DNA from: Bacteroidales bacterium UBA3289
GTDB lineage: Bacteria; Bacteroidota; Bacteroidia; Bacteroidales; UBA932
Direction of reading: 5' to 3'
Assembly: GCA_002361625.1 (NCBI GenBank)
Contig: DETL01000014.1
Coordinates: 94,235-158,234 of the forward strand
DNA length: 64,000 nt
The notes beneath the pieces were generated by a model. It was not told the DNA's origin. It worked only from the letters and a program-made list of their open reading frames with translations, and did not search any database. Below are positions 1 through 8,875 of the stretch, in pieces (position 1 is the first letter of the stretch; each line of letters starts with the position of its first letter). Made by a program: the position numbers and the translations under genes.

Positions 1-892
1 CCTTGCCGCCGGTCTCGCCCACGAGGCGCGGGTAGCTCACGTACTTGCCCAGGTTCTCGCCGGCCTGGCGCCAGAGGCTGTTGAAGGTGCCGGTGGAGCC
101 GGTGAAGTGGATGCCTGCGAACCACTTGGAAGAGGTCGCGACCTTGCCGATGAGGGCGCCGCTGCCCGGGAGGAAGTTGATGACGCCGTCCGGAAGACCC
201 GCTTCCTTGTACAGTTTCATCAGGTAGTAGTTGGACAGGGTGGAGGTGGTGGACGGCTTCCAGAGGGCGACGTTGCCCATCAGGACCGGGGTCATGCACA
301 GGTTGGAGGCGATGGAGGTGAAGTTGAACGGGGTCACCGCCAGGATGAAGCCCTCGAGGGGGCGGTACTCGGTGTGGTTGATGTTGCCCACGCCGTCCTT
401 GGGCTGCATGCCATAGATCTTGGAGGCATAGTGCACGTTGTAGCGGAAGAAATCGATGGTCTCGCAGGCGCTGTCGATCTCCGCCTGGTAGATGTTCTTG
501 GACTGGCCCAGCATGCAGGCTGCGTTCAGGATGGGACGGTACTTGGTCGCGAGGAGTTCGGCCATCTTCAGGACGATGGCGGCACGGGTGGTCCAAGGGG
601 TCTCGGACCAGACCTTGTGGGCCTCCATGGCGGCCTCCACGGCCATTTCCACTTCCTTCTCACCTACCTTGTGGAAAGTCGCGAGGACGTGCTTGTGATC
701 ATGCGGGCACACGACCTTGCCGGTATTGCCGGTGCGGATTTCCTTGCCACCGATGATGATCGGAATATCCAGGACGGTGTTCCACTGGCGCTCGAGCTCG
801 GCGTCAAGGGCGATGCGCTCCGGAGAGCCTTCAAGATAGGACTTGACCGGCTCGTTGGCCGGTACCGGGAAGTTGAGGATTGCGTTGTTCAT
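1..892 (-). CDS. 1-pyrroline-5-carboxylate dehydrogenase, N-terminal part (runs off window)
   Basis: Oxidises glutamate semialdehyde (open form of P5C) to glutamate with NAD, the second step of proline breakdown in the cytoplasm. About 297 residues are visible of a family usually near 540. The ALDH fold is recognisable from VTPFNFTSIASNL, WKPSTTSTLSNY, FTGSTGTFNSLW and the ETGGK block at the edge, whose Glu (about residue 293) is the general base. The catalytic Cys lies outside the window. The early GGKEIRTGNTG segment is typical of the ALDH4-type enzymes. It follows the metallopeptidase-like gene by 66 bp on the same strand. A 7-8 bp inverted repeat (922-943) lies in that gap, so it may be cotranscribed or have its own promoter. 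The link to the upstream glycoprotein locus is inference. Confidence 0.88.
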   Translation of the reverse strand, partial: MNNAILNFPVPANEPVKSYLEGSPERIALDAELERQWNTVLDIPIIIGGKEIRTGNTGKVVCPHDHKHVLATFHKVGEKEVEMAVEAAMEAHKVWSETPWTTRAAIVLKMAELLATKYRPILNAACMLGQSKNIYQAEIDSACETIDFFRYNVHYASKIYGMQPKDGVGNINHTEYRPLEGFILAVTPFNFTSIASNLCMTPVLMGNVALWKPSTTSTLSNYYLMKLYKEAGLPDGVINFLPGSGALIGKVATSSKWFAGIHFTGSTGTFNSLWRQAGENLGKYVSYPRLVGETGGK

Positions 893-958
893 ATCAGTTT
901 TGTGTTTTGGTTGTTCCAATCTGTAAAAATACGGATTTTTTACAATAAAAGAAAGATG

Positions 959-3013
959 TCAATGGTACTTGTACGTAATAATGAAATCGAACGAGGTGCC
1001 GTTCGCGGCAATCTTGTTTTTGAAGGTGATGGTCTTGCCCTTGGCGGCGGCGACACGGTCGGGATGCATGCCCACCATGAAGCGGCCCTGGTTGGCGCCG
1101 GTGCCGTTCGGGTCGCCGTCGTAGGTGATGACTTTGCCGCTCTTGTCCTTCTTGCCGCCCCAGACATACCACTGCCAGAAGGCGGTGCCCTTGTCCCAGC
1201 TGCAGGACTTTCCGGAAGCATCGACCCACATGCCCGGCTTGTAGGAGGTCATGTCCGTCTTATTGCCGTCGGGGTTGTAGGAGGTGAAACTGCTTTCGTC
1301 CAGGTTCCGGACATCCGTGCCGATGAAGGCGTTGACCTTGTCCACCGGGAGTTCGAAATGGCCAATCTCGTAACCGCCCCGGGCCGCAGCCTGCTCCGCG
1401 TCGATATCGACCTCCACGGAGATCGTGCTGCCTTCCATCTTCCAGGCATAGGTGTGCGGGCTCATGGCGCCGTCAGGACCCTCGAGGGAGCCGGAAGGCG
1501 GAGCCGCCAGGTCCAGGGTTTCCCCATCGACCAGGAACTTGACCTTGTAGGGCCAATGGCGGTCGTTGGCATTGTTCTCGTCCCAGAGGTGGGTAATGTA
1601 AGTCGTTGGTGTACAGGCGATGACGGCCCACACATACTTGGCGCCGGCGGGAACGGTCCACTTGACCGTAGCGTAATTGTTCGTAGCGGCCGTCGCGGTG
1701 GAGGACTCGCTGTAGGTCCGGGTGGAAAGGTCCTCTCCCAGGGAGACGAAGCCCATGGTCCAACCGGCCTGCTTGGCATCCCCGCTCTTGTTGTAGCCAG
1801 CCGCATTGGGCATGCCGGCGAAATCCAGCGTCAGTTCCTGTCCGGGAACGGCCGCGAGACGGATGATGTTGAATCCGGTCGCTTCCGGTGCCTTGGACGG
1901 ATCCACCTTCCAGTAGCCGCTGCCGTCGTCCGCCCCCTTCCAGGAGACGGCCCCCGCATGGCGGGCGCCCTCGGTGCGGATCTGCTCGAAATCCCAGGTG
2001 GCGACGCGGGCGGCATAGTCATAGACCTGCGCATTGAACTCGTCGATCCCGATCCCGTAGGCCGCCATGTAGGACTCCAGCGCGTCTTTCGGTTTCCGGG
2101 CCGAGCGCCAGACATTGGCCACGGCGTCGATTCCGTACTTGTCCACCCAGTAGTAGTGGAAGAAGTAGCTGCCGTAGCGCATGTCCTCATGGGCAAAGTG
2201 CCGGTGGCAGTTGTCGCAGAATTCGGTGAAGTTATAGTTCGTAAAGGTTTCTTCCGGAACCATCTGATAGGCTTGCCACTGGGCGGTCTGCTCCCAGAAG
2301 GTGCTGCCCTGGCCCTGGTCGTAACGGAAGGCCACACTGTAAATGTCACTGGTCTTCTTGTTCAGGACCAGGTCGCAGGCCGTCTGGTACTGGAAGGAAT
2401 GGCCGATCTCATGGGCCACGGTGGCGCGGCTGTTCGCCGCCTCCGGATTCACCCACAGGCACCCGGTGATGTTGTCGTCCGGACCGGAGCCATAGGCCGC
2501 CCACTCCGTCTGGTGCCACAGGTAGATCTGGAACTTGTACTGGTCCAGGTAGGACTTGTCCGCGTCCGTGTAATGCGCGAATTTGAGCGTATTGACATAG
2601 TACGCATAGATTTCCTCGCACCAGGCCAGGAAGGTGTCCGTGTCCAGGTGGTACGGAGCCGCCGCATCATCGGGCGTCACCGTCTTGTAGTCCTTGTCCC
2701 AGAAGAGGATGAAATGCTCGCTCTGCTTGCTGCGTCCGAAATACCAAAGGCTCTCCTGTTTGAGCGGGTCGTAGAAGGTACTCGTAACGTCCCAGCCGCG
2801 CTCTTTCTTGTAGAACTCGGTGGTCATGTAGATCTTGTCGTAGTTCGGGACGTCAGAAGCCTTCAGGTCGCCGCTCGCAGGAGTGACCGGTGTCGGTTTT
2901 TCCTGGGGATCCGGATCTGGTTCCGGTTCCGGCCGGGGCGTCTTGTCGCAACCTGCAAACAGCGTGACGGCAATGGCCAGCATGGCCCAAAGACATACAT
3001 TCTCTATTTTCAT
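959..3013 (-). CDS. Lipoprotein with HExxH metallopeptidase-like domain and C-terminal DUF4859
   Basis: A 684-residue predicted lipoprotein: lipobox TLFAGC with Cys22, then a Pro/Glu/Asp linker. A region of roughly 90-330 carries VAHEIGH at about 200-204 and, further on, FWEQTAQW, an HExxH plus downstream Glu arrangement typical of gluzincin-like peptidases. A beta-rich middle follows. The last 145 residues are one DUF4859 repeat with the PGMWVD ... FWQWYVWGG signature. The middle and peptidase regions are clearly homologous to the C-terminal half of the GH27 fusion at 18643-21132 (both have HExGH and a WExxAQW/YExxAQW block). It is the last gene of the SusC1-SusD1 operon, 9 bp after its neighbour. 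Proteolysis of a glycoprotein is inferred from the motif; the substrate is unknown. Confidence 0.72.
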   Translation of the reverse strand: MKIENVCLWAMLAIAVTLFAGCDKTPRPEPEPDPDPQEKPTPVTPASGDLKASDVPNYDKIYMTTEFYKKERGWDVTSTFYDPLKQESLWYFGRSKQSEHFILFWDKDYKTVTPDDAAAPYHLDTDTFLAWCEEIYAYYVNTLKFAHYTDADKSYLDQYKFQIYLWHQTEWAAYGSGPDDNITGCLWVNPEAANSRATVAHEIGHSFQYQTACDLVLNKKTSDIYSVAFRYDQGQGSTFWEQTAQWQAYQMVPEETFTNYNFTEFCDNCHRHFAHEDMRYGSYFFHYYWVDKYGIDAVANVWRSARKPKDALESYMAAYGIGIDEFNAQVYDYAARVATWDFEQIRTEGARHAGAVSWKGADDGSGYWKVDPSKAPEATGFNIIRLAAVPGQELTLDFAGMPNAAGYNKSGDAKQAGWTMGFVSLGEDLSTRTYSESSTATAATNNYATVKWTVPAGAKYVWAVIACTPTTYITHLWDENNANDRHWPYKVKFLVDGETLDLAAPPSGSLEGPDGAMSPHTYAWKMEGSTISVEVDIDAEQAAARGGYEIGHFELPVDKVNAFIGTDVRNLDESSFTSYNPDGNKTDMTSYKPGMWVDASGKSCSWDKGTAFWQWYVWGGKKDKSGKVITYDGDPNGTGANQGRFMVGMHPDRVAAAKGKTITFKNKIAANGTSFDFIITYKYH

Positions 3014-3022
3014 GAGTCGCAG

Positions 3023-4597
3023 TTATAGTTTCTGGTCGTAATTGAACCATTTGACCTGGGTCGATGCGGTTCCGTCCGTTCCCTCGCCCAGTTTGAGTTT
3101 ATACCAATACTTCAATTTCAGGAGTTCCGGCTTGAATTTGTAAGTGCGGTTGCATACCACCGCAAAAATGACACCGTTGGCCGGCTGTTGTCCATCCAGG
3201 CTCACCGTGCAATCCCCACCCTCAAAGGGCTGGGCATAGACAGGACGTCCGTCCGTCGTTCTCCAGCAGAGTTGGCAGACCAGATCCAGCGGTTCGTTGA
3301 CCCCGTTGATGGACGGCCACGGCGTCCCTTCGAAGGACACCGTCACCTTGTCTCCCTTCACCTTGATGGGAATGACATTGGCACCGGTCCAACCGGGAAG
3401 GGTGCTGCTTTCGGGAATGATCCAGCCGTTATCGGCCGGATAGGTTTCCACATAGGGGGTCATCTTCCAGGGCAGGCACTTGTGCGATCCTTCCGACTCC
3501 ACGGTAGTACCGAAGTACTGGTTGGAAAGTTTCCTGGCGGCGTCGGAGTAGATACCCAGGTCGCACAGGGCCACGCGGGAGCGGAATTCCAGAATCATGC
3601 GCTTGACCTGGTCATGCCCCATGGGGGAGGAAAGAGCCAGGCTCTGCAGCAGATACCCCTGACAATATTCCCAGATCCATTTGATGGCACCGTCGCCCAC
3701 GCTGATTTCCAGGAAAGAGGGGAACACCTCAGAATACTGCACGCCACCCAGGATCCGGCGGTTGTCGCCCGAAGACGGCAGCATCCAATCCGGCGGCCCC
3801 CATGTTCCGTCGCTCTTCCAGCCGCCATAGCATTCGATGGGGATGAACGGAGCCAGGAGGGTACCGGAAGCCAGCCAGCCAAACTCGATGTCTTTCGGAG
3901 CGGTCGTTCCCCGGCGGATATTCATCGCCCGCTGGAGCCACACGTCGCAACCCTCATGGAACCAGCTGATCTTCTTTCCGCCGGGGCGGGATGAGAAGAG
4001 GCAGTGGATACCCTCATGGGTCACATTGTAGGTATGGTAATCCTTATCGCTGTAAGTGCAGGCCGGATCGAAGCAATAGACCGGATAATAGGACAGCAGG
4101 AGCATGGGATACTCCTTGCCGTTCCGATACACGGAGCCTTGCCAGCCGCCGGTGGCGGTGTTGGGTTCGTTGTCGGTACTCAGACCGCTTCCGTAAAGAT
4201 AGACGGCGCTGCGGTAGCCTTCCATGGCATTGCGGTCCGGCAGCCAGCCCATCTCCTCGCGCAAGTAGCGGAAGTCCTCGTTCAGCTGCTGCAGCATCCG
4301 CTTAGCCGAGGCCTCCTTCTCTTTCACCAAACTGTTGGCCCGCTTGCCCTGGACGAACGTGAACCAACCGTCGTCATAGCGCCAGGCCTCCCCCGTCACC
4401 ACACCGGTCATGTTCTTCGTGGGCATTTCGGGCATGGTATAGTCCTGCAGGAAATCGTAATCGATGCCCTTATATGCAGGCCACTCGGAGAATGTCTCCG
4501 CAATCGGGCTTTCCGGTTCCGCCGGATCCTCCTTCGTACAAGCTACGGCCGAAAGGACGAGGCCGGTCAGCAAGGCAATGTATAACGGATGCTTCAT
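3023..4597 (-). CDS. Lipoprotein with HEGIH metallopeptidase-like motif
   Basis: A 524-residue predicted lipoprotein: signal with VLSAVAC, Cys20. Residues near 194-198 read HEGIH, followed 17 residues later by a Glu in WFHEGCDVW, which is the usual third zinc ligand position of MA-clan (gluzincin) peptidases. The N-terminal part (70-190) is a mixed helical region and the C-terminal 150 residues are beta-rich. It is related in layout, but more distantly, to the HExGH proteins at 959-3013 and 18643-21132. It lies 54 bp after the four-repeat DUF4859 protein and 9 bp before the next HExxH gene, so it is in the SusC1 operon. I do not recognise a named family with certainty; peptidase activity is inferred. 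Confidence 0.65.
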   Translation of the reverse strand: MKHPLYIALLTGLVLSAVACTKEDPAEPESPIAETFSEWPAYKGIDYDFLQDYTMPEMPTKNMTGVVTGEAWRYDDGWFTFVQGKRANSLVKEKEASAKRMLQQLNEDFRYLREEMGWLPDRNAMEGYRSAVYLYGSGLSTDNEPNTATGGWQGSVYRNGKEYPMLLLSYYPVYCFDPACTYSDKDYHTYNVTHEGIHCLFSSRPGGKKISWFHEGCDVWLQRAMNIRRGTTAPKDIEFGWLASGTLLAPFIPIECYGGWKSDGTWGPPDWMLPSSGDNRRILGGVQYSEVFPSFLEISVGDGAIKWIWEYCQGYLLQSLALSSPMGHDQVKRMILEFRSRVALCDLGIYSDAARKLSNQYFGTTVESEGSHKCLPWKMTPYVETYPADNGWIIPESSTLPGWTGANVIPIKVKGDKVTVSFEGTPWPSINGVNEPLDLVCQLCWRTTDGRPVYAQPFEGGDCTVSLDGQQPANGVIFAVVCNRTYKFKPELLKLKYWYKLKLGEGTDGTASTQVKWFNYDQKL

Positions 4598-4651
4598 GTC
4601 GCAATGAAACGGGGCCGGCTCAGCACCGGCCCCGAAAACGGTGGATTCCGA

Positions 4652-6919
4652 TTATTCAACGACCTTCATCGTGAAGTTGAAGGGCTTTCCGCCGAGGATG
4701 GCCTTGGAGGTCACCTCCGTGCCAGGAGTATAGGTGTTGCCAGGGTTTTTGCCCACGTAGAACATGTTGTAGAAGCCCGGGAACTCGTGCTCCTGCGTGG
4801 TGTACCACTGCCAGAAGCTGTAACCGCCGGCATTGCCGTCTTCCCCGAACCACATGCCCGGGATGTAGGACGTCCACTTCTCGAGCTTGGTCGCACCATC
4901 GTTGGCTACCGGATAGAAACCGGCCTCATAGTCCTCGGTCAGGGCGTCCACATCGATGCCGAAGGCCTGGTTCACATAGACCTCGTTCAGCGGGAAGCCC
5001 ATCCAGCCCCAGCTGTCGTCCATCGCGGCCGCGGAAATCTCGGCATTCACCTGGACGCCGTCGGAGGTAATCGCCCAGCTGTAGCTGTGCGGGCCCACCT
5101 TGCCGGACTTGGCCGTCGGATAAGCATCGTGGAAGGTAACCTTGACGGTCAGGAGCTTGTCGCCCAGCTGCGCTTTGGACACGACGGTCTCGGCGCTGAC
5201 GTTGCCCGCATTGGTTCCCACGAGGAAGAGACCTTCCGTGAAGTGGTCCTCATACTTGTGGTCACCCCACTGGTACCACCAGTACATATGTCCGGTGCTC
5301 CAGCCGGTCGCATTGCCGTCGGCATCCACCCACTCGCCGGGCGCGTTGGTCGTCCAGTCACCGGACGGGGTGCCGTCGGCATTGAGCGGATAGAAATAGG
5401 ATGTGTCGAAGAGTTTCTCGATGTCGTCGATGCCCAGGTAAGCGGTCATCACCTCAGTCGGGATGGTCGCAGCGGTGAAGATCCAGTCTCCATTCTCCTT
5501 GATCGTAGGCAGGTAGGCATCCACGTCCACGGTCAGGCCTTCCTCGTCGAAGTACCACAGGATGGTGTGGTCACCGTCGGCGCCGCCACCGTACGGATAC
5601 GGGGTGCCCACGCCGTCGGCAACGCCTTCGGGATAGCCTTCGGTCTCCGGAAGGATCATTTCATGGAAGATGTAGGTGATGCTCACCGGATACTCCTTGT
5701 CGCCGCTCTTCATCATCGCCGTGGCGGTGAAAGGCTCGTCGAAGGTGACCTTGGAGTTGTTGTTCGGGTTACCGCCCACGACGAAGATGTCAGGGTGCTT
5801 CTCGTAATCGTAGTCGTAGCCGATGACCTTACCGTTCTTGTCGGTCTTGCCACCCCAGATGTACCACTGCCAGTAGGCGACACCCTCGGACCAACCGGGA
5901 GCCGGCAGGCCCTTCTCATCGACCCACATGCCCGGCTTGTAGGAGGTCATTTCCTCCACCGGATCACCGAAGTCGTCAAGGGCGTAGAAGGTGCTTTCAT
6001 CCAGCTCGGCGGGATCGAAGCCGACCACTTCCTTGAACGCGTCGCGCGGGAAGTCGAACCAGCCGATCATCCAGTCACCGGAATTCTTCCACTCCTCGGT
6101 GTTCACCTCCACGGTGATCTCGAGGCCGGATTCGGCAGCCATCGTATAGCTGTAAGAGCTGAGGAGCTCCTCCGCATGATAATTGTCGTCGTCGTCCCAG
6201 ACGAAGGCCTGCAGCTTGCCGGAACCTTCCACGAGCTTTTCAGTCTCGCTGTAGTGGAAGTTGACGATCCAGTCATACTCCGTGCCGTTCGCCGTGAGTT
6301 TGGCCTTGGACGTGACGGTCTTGCCCGCCACGGCGCCGGCGTTGGCCGGCTGGCAGCCCAGGTAGATGATGCCCGGGTAGTCGCTCTGGCTCATGTCATA
6401 GGTGACACCCTGGCCTTCCCAGACATACCACTGCCAGAAGGCGGAACCGGCGCTCCAGTTGGAGGTGGCACCGGCGGCGTCCACCCACATGCCGGGAGCA
6501 TAGGAGCTGAAGGAATCCACCTTGGATCCGTCCGGGTTCACACCCCAGAAGGTGGCCGCAGTCAGGTCCGAACGGACATCCAGTCCCAGGAACTCGTTCA
6601 TCGCCGCGATCGGAAGGGTGAACCAGCCGATGCAGTATTCGCCGCCGGCGAACTCGTCGTCACCGTGCATGTACTGGCCGGTGTCGATGAAAGCGTCGAT
6701 GGTGATCGTGTTTCCCTCGGCCTTCCAGGTGTAGGTGCTGTTGGTCTCGGCGATGTCGCCGTCCTTGTTCGCCTTCTCCAGGTTGCCTTCGCCCTCATAG
6801 ACGATTTCGGGCTCCGGTTCCGGTTCCACGGGGATGCCGTCATTCTCATAGAAGGACTTGGTATGGCACGCCGTCAGCGCAAGCGAGGCGAGGGCCATAT
6901 ATACGAATATCTTTTTCAT
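4652..6919 (-). CDS. Lipoprotein made of four tandem DUF4859 repeats
   Basis: A 755-residue predicted surface lipoprotein (ALTACH lipobox, Cys18, then an acidic Pro-Glu linker). The rest is four repeats of about 150-190 residues, each with a beta-rich start, a [DE]SxF or similar strand and a signature close to PGMWVD-x(8)-WS-x(3)-FWQWYVW. The signature is weaker in the third (PGEWVD ... WWYQWGD) and fourth (PGMWFGEDG ... FWQWYTTQ) copies. The same module ends the protein at 959-3013. In the position after SusD, where surface glycan-binding proteins usually sit, a binding role is likely but not shown. There is no catalytic motif. It lies 22 bp downstream of SusD1 in the same operon. Confidence 0.75.
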   Translation of the reverse strand: MKKIFVYMALASLALTACHTKSFYENDGIPVEPEPEPEIVYEGEGNLEKANKDGDIAETNSTYTWKAEGNTITIDAFIDTGQYMHGDDEFAGGEYCIGWFTLPIAAMNEFLGLDVRSDLTAATFWGVNPDGSKVDSFSSYAPGMWVDAAGATSNWSAGSAFWQWYVWEGQGVTYDMSQSDYPGIIYLGCQPANAGAVAGKTVTSKAKLTANGTEYDWIVNFHYSETEKLVEGSGKLQAFVWDDDDNYHAEELLSSYSYTMAAESGLEITVEVNTEEWKNSGDWMIGWFDFPRDAFKEVVGFDPAELDESTFYALDDFGDPVEEMTSYKPGMWVDEKGLPAPGWSEGVAYWQWYIWGGKTDKNGKVIGYDYDYEKHPDIFVVGGNPNNNSKVTFDEPFTATAMMKSGDKEYPVSITYIFHEMILPETEGYPEGVADGVGTPYPYGGGADGDHTILWYFDEEGLTVDVDAYLPTIKENGDWIFTAATIPTEVMTAYLGIDDIEKLFDTSYFYPLNADGTPSGDWTTNAPGEWVDADGNATGWSTGHMYWWYQWGDHKYEDHFTEGLFLVGTNAGNVSAETVVSKAQLGDKLLTVKVTFHDAYPTAKSGKVGPHSYSWAITSDGVQVNAEISAAAMDDSWGWMGFPLNEVYVNQAFGIDVDALTEDYEAGFYPVANDGATKLEKWTSYIPGMWFGEDGNAGGYSFWQWYTTQEHEFPGFYNMFYVGKNPGNTYTPGTEVTSKAILGGKPFNFTMKVVE

Positions 6920-6941
6920 ATTACTTTCGTCTCTTTATGCA

Positions 6942-8861
6942 TTACATGTTGTCGGGAATCGGATCGTCGATGGCGACATCCGCAGCCATGGCGCCGTTGG
7001 CAGAGACATAACCCGGGTTCTGACCCATGTTCTTGTTGTCCTGCTGGGTGCTCTTGTCGATCGGGAAGAGAGCGGTGTGGTTGTCACCGATCGCCGTGTG
7101 GTTGAACCAGTTGCGGGTACCGAAGGTCCCGAAACGGATCATCTGCTGGCGGCGGAGGCCCTCCAGGGCGAACTCCCAGCCCCACTCGTCGTACATGCCG
7201 GCGAACTGGATGGGCTCCTTGTCGGCACCGGTGGACTTGTACTTCTGGGAAGCTTCGAGCTCCTTGTACACCTCAGTCCAGTCGTGCGGCTGGCGGGTTG
7301 CATCCGCGGACCAACCGTCGTCACCCTTCGCATAACCGTTGCCGTAGATATTGAGCATGTCGGTGGTGATGTCGCCGAAGTTGGCCTTGCCATAGACCAT
7401 CTTGGACTTGGTGGACTGGAGGTCGGCCAGGGTCAGGGCCGGCGCGCTGCGCTGACGGACGGCGTTCACGAGGGCGTCCGGCGTGTCACCGTAGCTGCTC
7501 TTCGCCCCCCGGAGGATGCACTCGGCGGCGGTGTAATAGGCCTCGGCCAGACGGAACCAAGGGAAGTCGTTGGTCCACTGGTTGGTGTAAGCGGCATCGA
7601 AGTCGGGCTGATACTTGGCCTGGCGGCAGCCGAAGTCGATGGAGGTGATGCTCTCCTTGCCCTTTGCGCCGGTGATGGACGGCAGGTAGTTCAGGCACCA
7701 CCAGGCAATCTGGTCGCGCTTGCCCACTTCCACGCCGTCTTCCACATCCTGGAAGTACTTGGCGGTCTTGGCGTCGTTGTCGGAACGCTCAGGCGTATTC
7801 ACGAACTGAGGGCCATAGAGCCAGGTGTCGGAGAGACGGGTATCGCCTTCCTGGTAAGAGTTAATGAACTGCGGGTTCGCGCAGTTGCCGCCCCAGGTAT
7901 TGCGGGTGTAGCCGAAGTGGAGCTTGCCCTCGGACGGGGGATAGAACTTCATCGCCATGCAGAAGACGTGCTCACCGGTGTTGAAGGTGTTGTCATAAGG
8001 GATGGCGAAGATGATTTCGGTATTGTTCACGGCCGTGGCGTCGTCGAAGGCCTGGAAGTTGTCCAGATACTTGGCGGACAGGCTGTACGGTCCGTTGTGG
8101 ATGATGTCTTCCGCCAGGGCGAGGGCCTTGTCGTAAGCCGGAGTACCCTTGCTCTGCTCGGTGGCGGTATAGACCTCGGCGTTCAGATACACACGCATGA
8201 GGGCCATCTTGACACCCCACATATTCAGACGGCCGTAGGTCGCGGCGGAGCGTTCCTCGGACAGCACACCATGGTCGATGACCTCCTGCAGCTGCTTGGT
8301 CACGAACTCGTACACGCGGCGGCGGGAGCTCTGCTTGGGCAGTTCGGTGTCCTTATAGGAAGTCACGATGGGCACGTTACCGTGGGAATCCAGGAGAACG
8401 GCATACCAGAGGGCGCGGACGGCCTTGAGCTCGTCCAGGGCATAATCTTCGAGGTCGCCGGCGTTCAGGGAACCGTCCTTGATCTGGTCCATGACGCGGT
8501 TGGCGGCGTTGATGCCGGTGAAAGCATAGCCGTAAATGGAGGAAGGGGAACCCGGATCGTCGGCATACCAGGTATGCTCATGCATGCGCTGATAGACGCC
8601 GCCGTCCACCCAACCGTTCGGGCGGGCCGGGGTAATCACCACGTCGGCCGCTTCTTCCTGGGCGTCGAACATGCCGTACCAGTCCATGAAGGCACCGAAT
8701 TCGGAGTAGGAGCTCGCCAGCAGGGCGGCCACGTCCTGCTCATTGGGGACGAAGCTCTCCTGGAGGATCTCGGAATAGGCGATTTCGTCCAGGTTGAAAC
8801 AAGCCGTGAAGCTGGTGGCGGAAACCGCAAGGATTGCTATGGTAGAAAATATCTTTTTCAT
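6942..8861 (-). CDS. SusD/RagB-family outer-membrane lipoprotein (SusD1)
   Basis: A 639-residue SusD homologue: signal peptide with SFTACFN lipobox, then the SusD helical (TPR-like) fold, recognisable from INAANRVMDQIKDGS, ALDELKAVRALWYAVLLDSHGNVPIV and, near the end, ALEGLRRQQMIRFGTF. SusD proteins cap the SusC barrel on the cell surface and capture the oligosaccharide or glycopeptide. It starts 14 bp after SusC1 ends, so the pair is translated from one mRNA. At 639 residues it is longer than many SusDs, with extra loops. Confidence 0.93.
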   Translation of the reverse strand: MKKIFSTIAILAVSATSFTACFNLDEIAYSEILQESFVPNEQDVAALLASSYSEFGAFMDWYGMFDAQEEAADVVITPARPNGWVDGGVYQRMHEHTWYADDPGSPSSIYGYAFTGINAANRVMDQIKDGSLNAGDLEDYALDELKAVRALWYAVLLDSHGNVPIVTSYKDTELPKQSSRRRVYEFVTKQLQEVIDHGVLSEERSAATYGRLNMWGVKMALMRVYLNAEVYTATEQSKGTPAYDKALALAEDIIHNGPYSLSAKYLDNFQAFDDATAVNNTEIIFAIPYDNTFNTGEHVFCMAMKFYPPSEGKLHFGYTRNTWGGNCANPQFINSYQEGDTRLSDTWLYGPQFVNTPERSDNDAKTAKYFQDVEDGVEVGKRDQIAWWCLNYLPSITGAKGKESITSIDFGCRQAKYQPDFDAAYTNQWTNDFPWFRLAEAYYTAAECILRGAKSSYGDTPDALVNAVRQRSAPALTLADLQSTKSKMVYGKANFGDITTDMLNIYGNGYAKGDDGWSADATRQPHDWTEVYKELEASQKYKSTGADKEPIQFAGMYDEWGWEFALEGLRRQQMIRFGTFGTRNWFNHTAIGDNHTALFPIDKSTQQDNKNMGQNPGYVSANGAMAADVAIDDPIPDNM

Positions 8862-8875
8862 GACTGTATCCTTTT

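Noticed and set aside
922..943. Rho-independent terminator between the HEIGH lipoprotein and P5C dehydrogenase
   Set aside because: The arms are short and A/T only, with no GC stem; it could be part of a promoter or operator, so no terminator was called.
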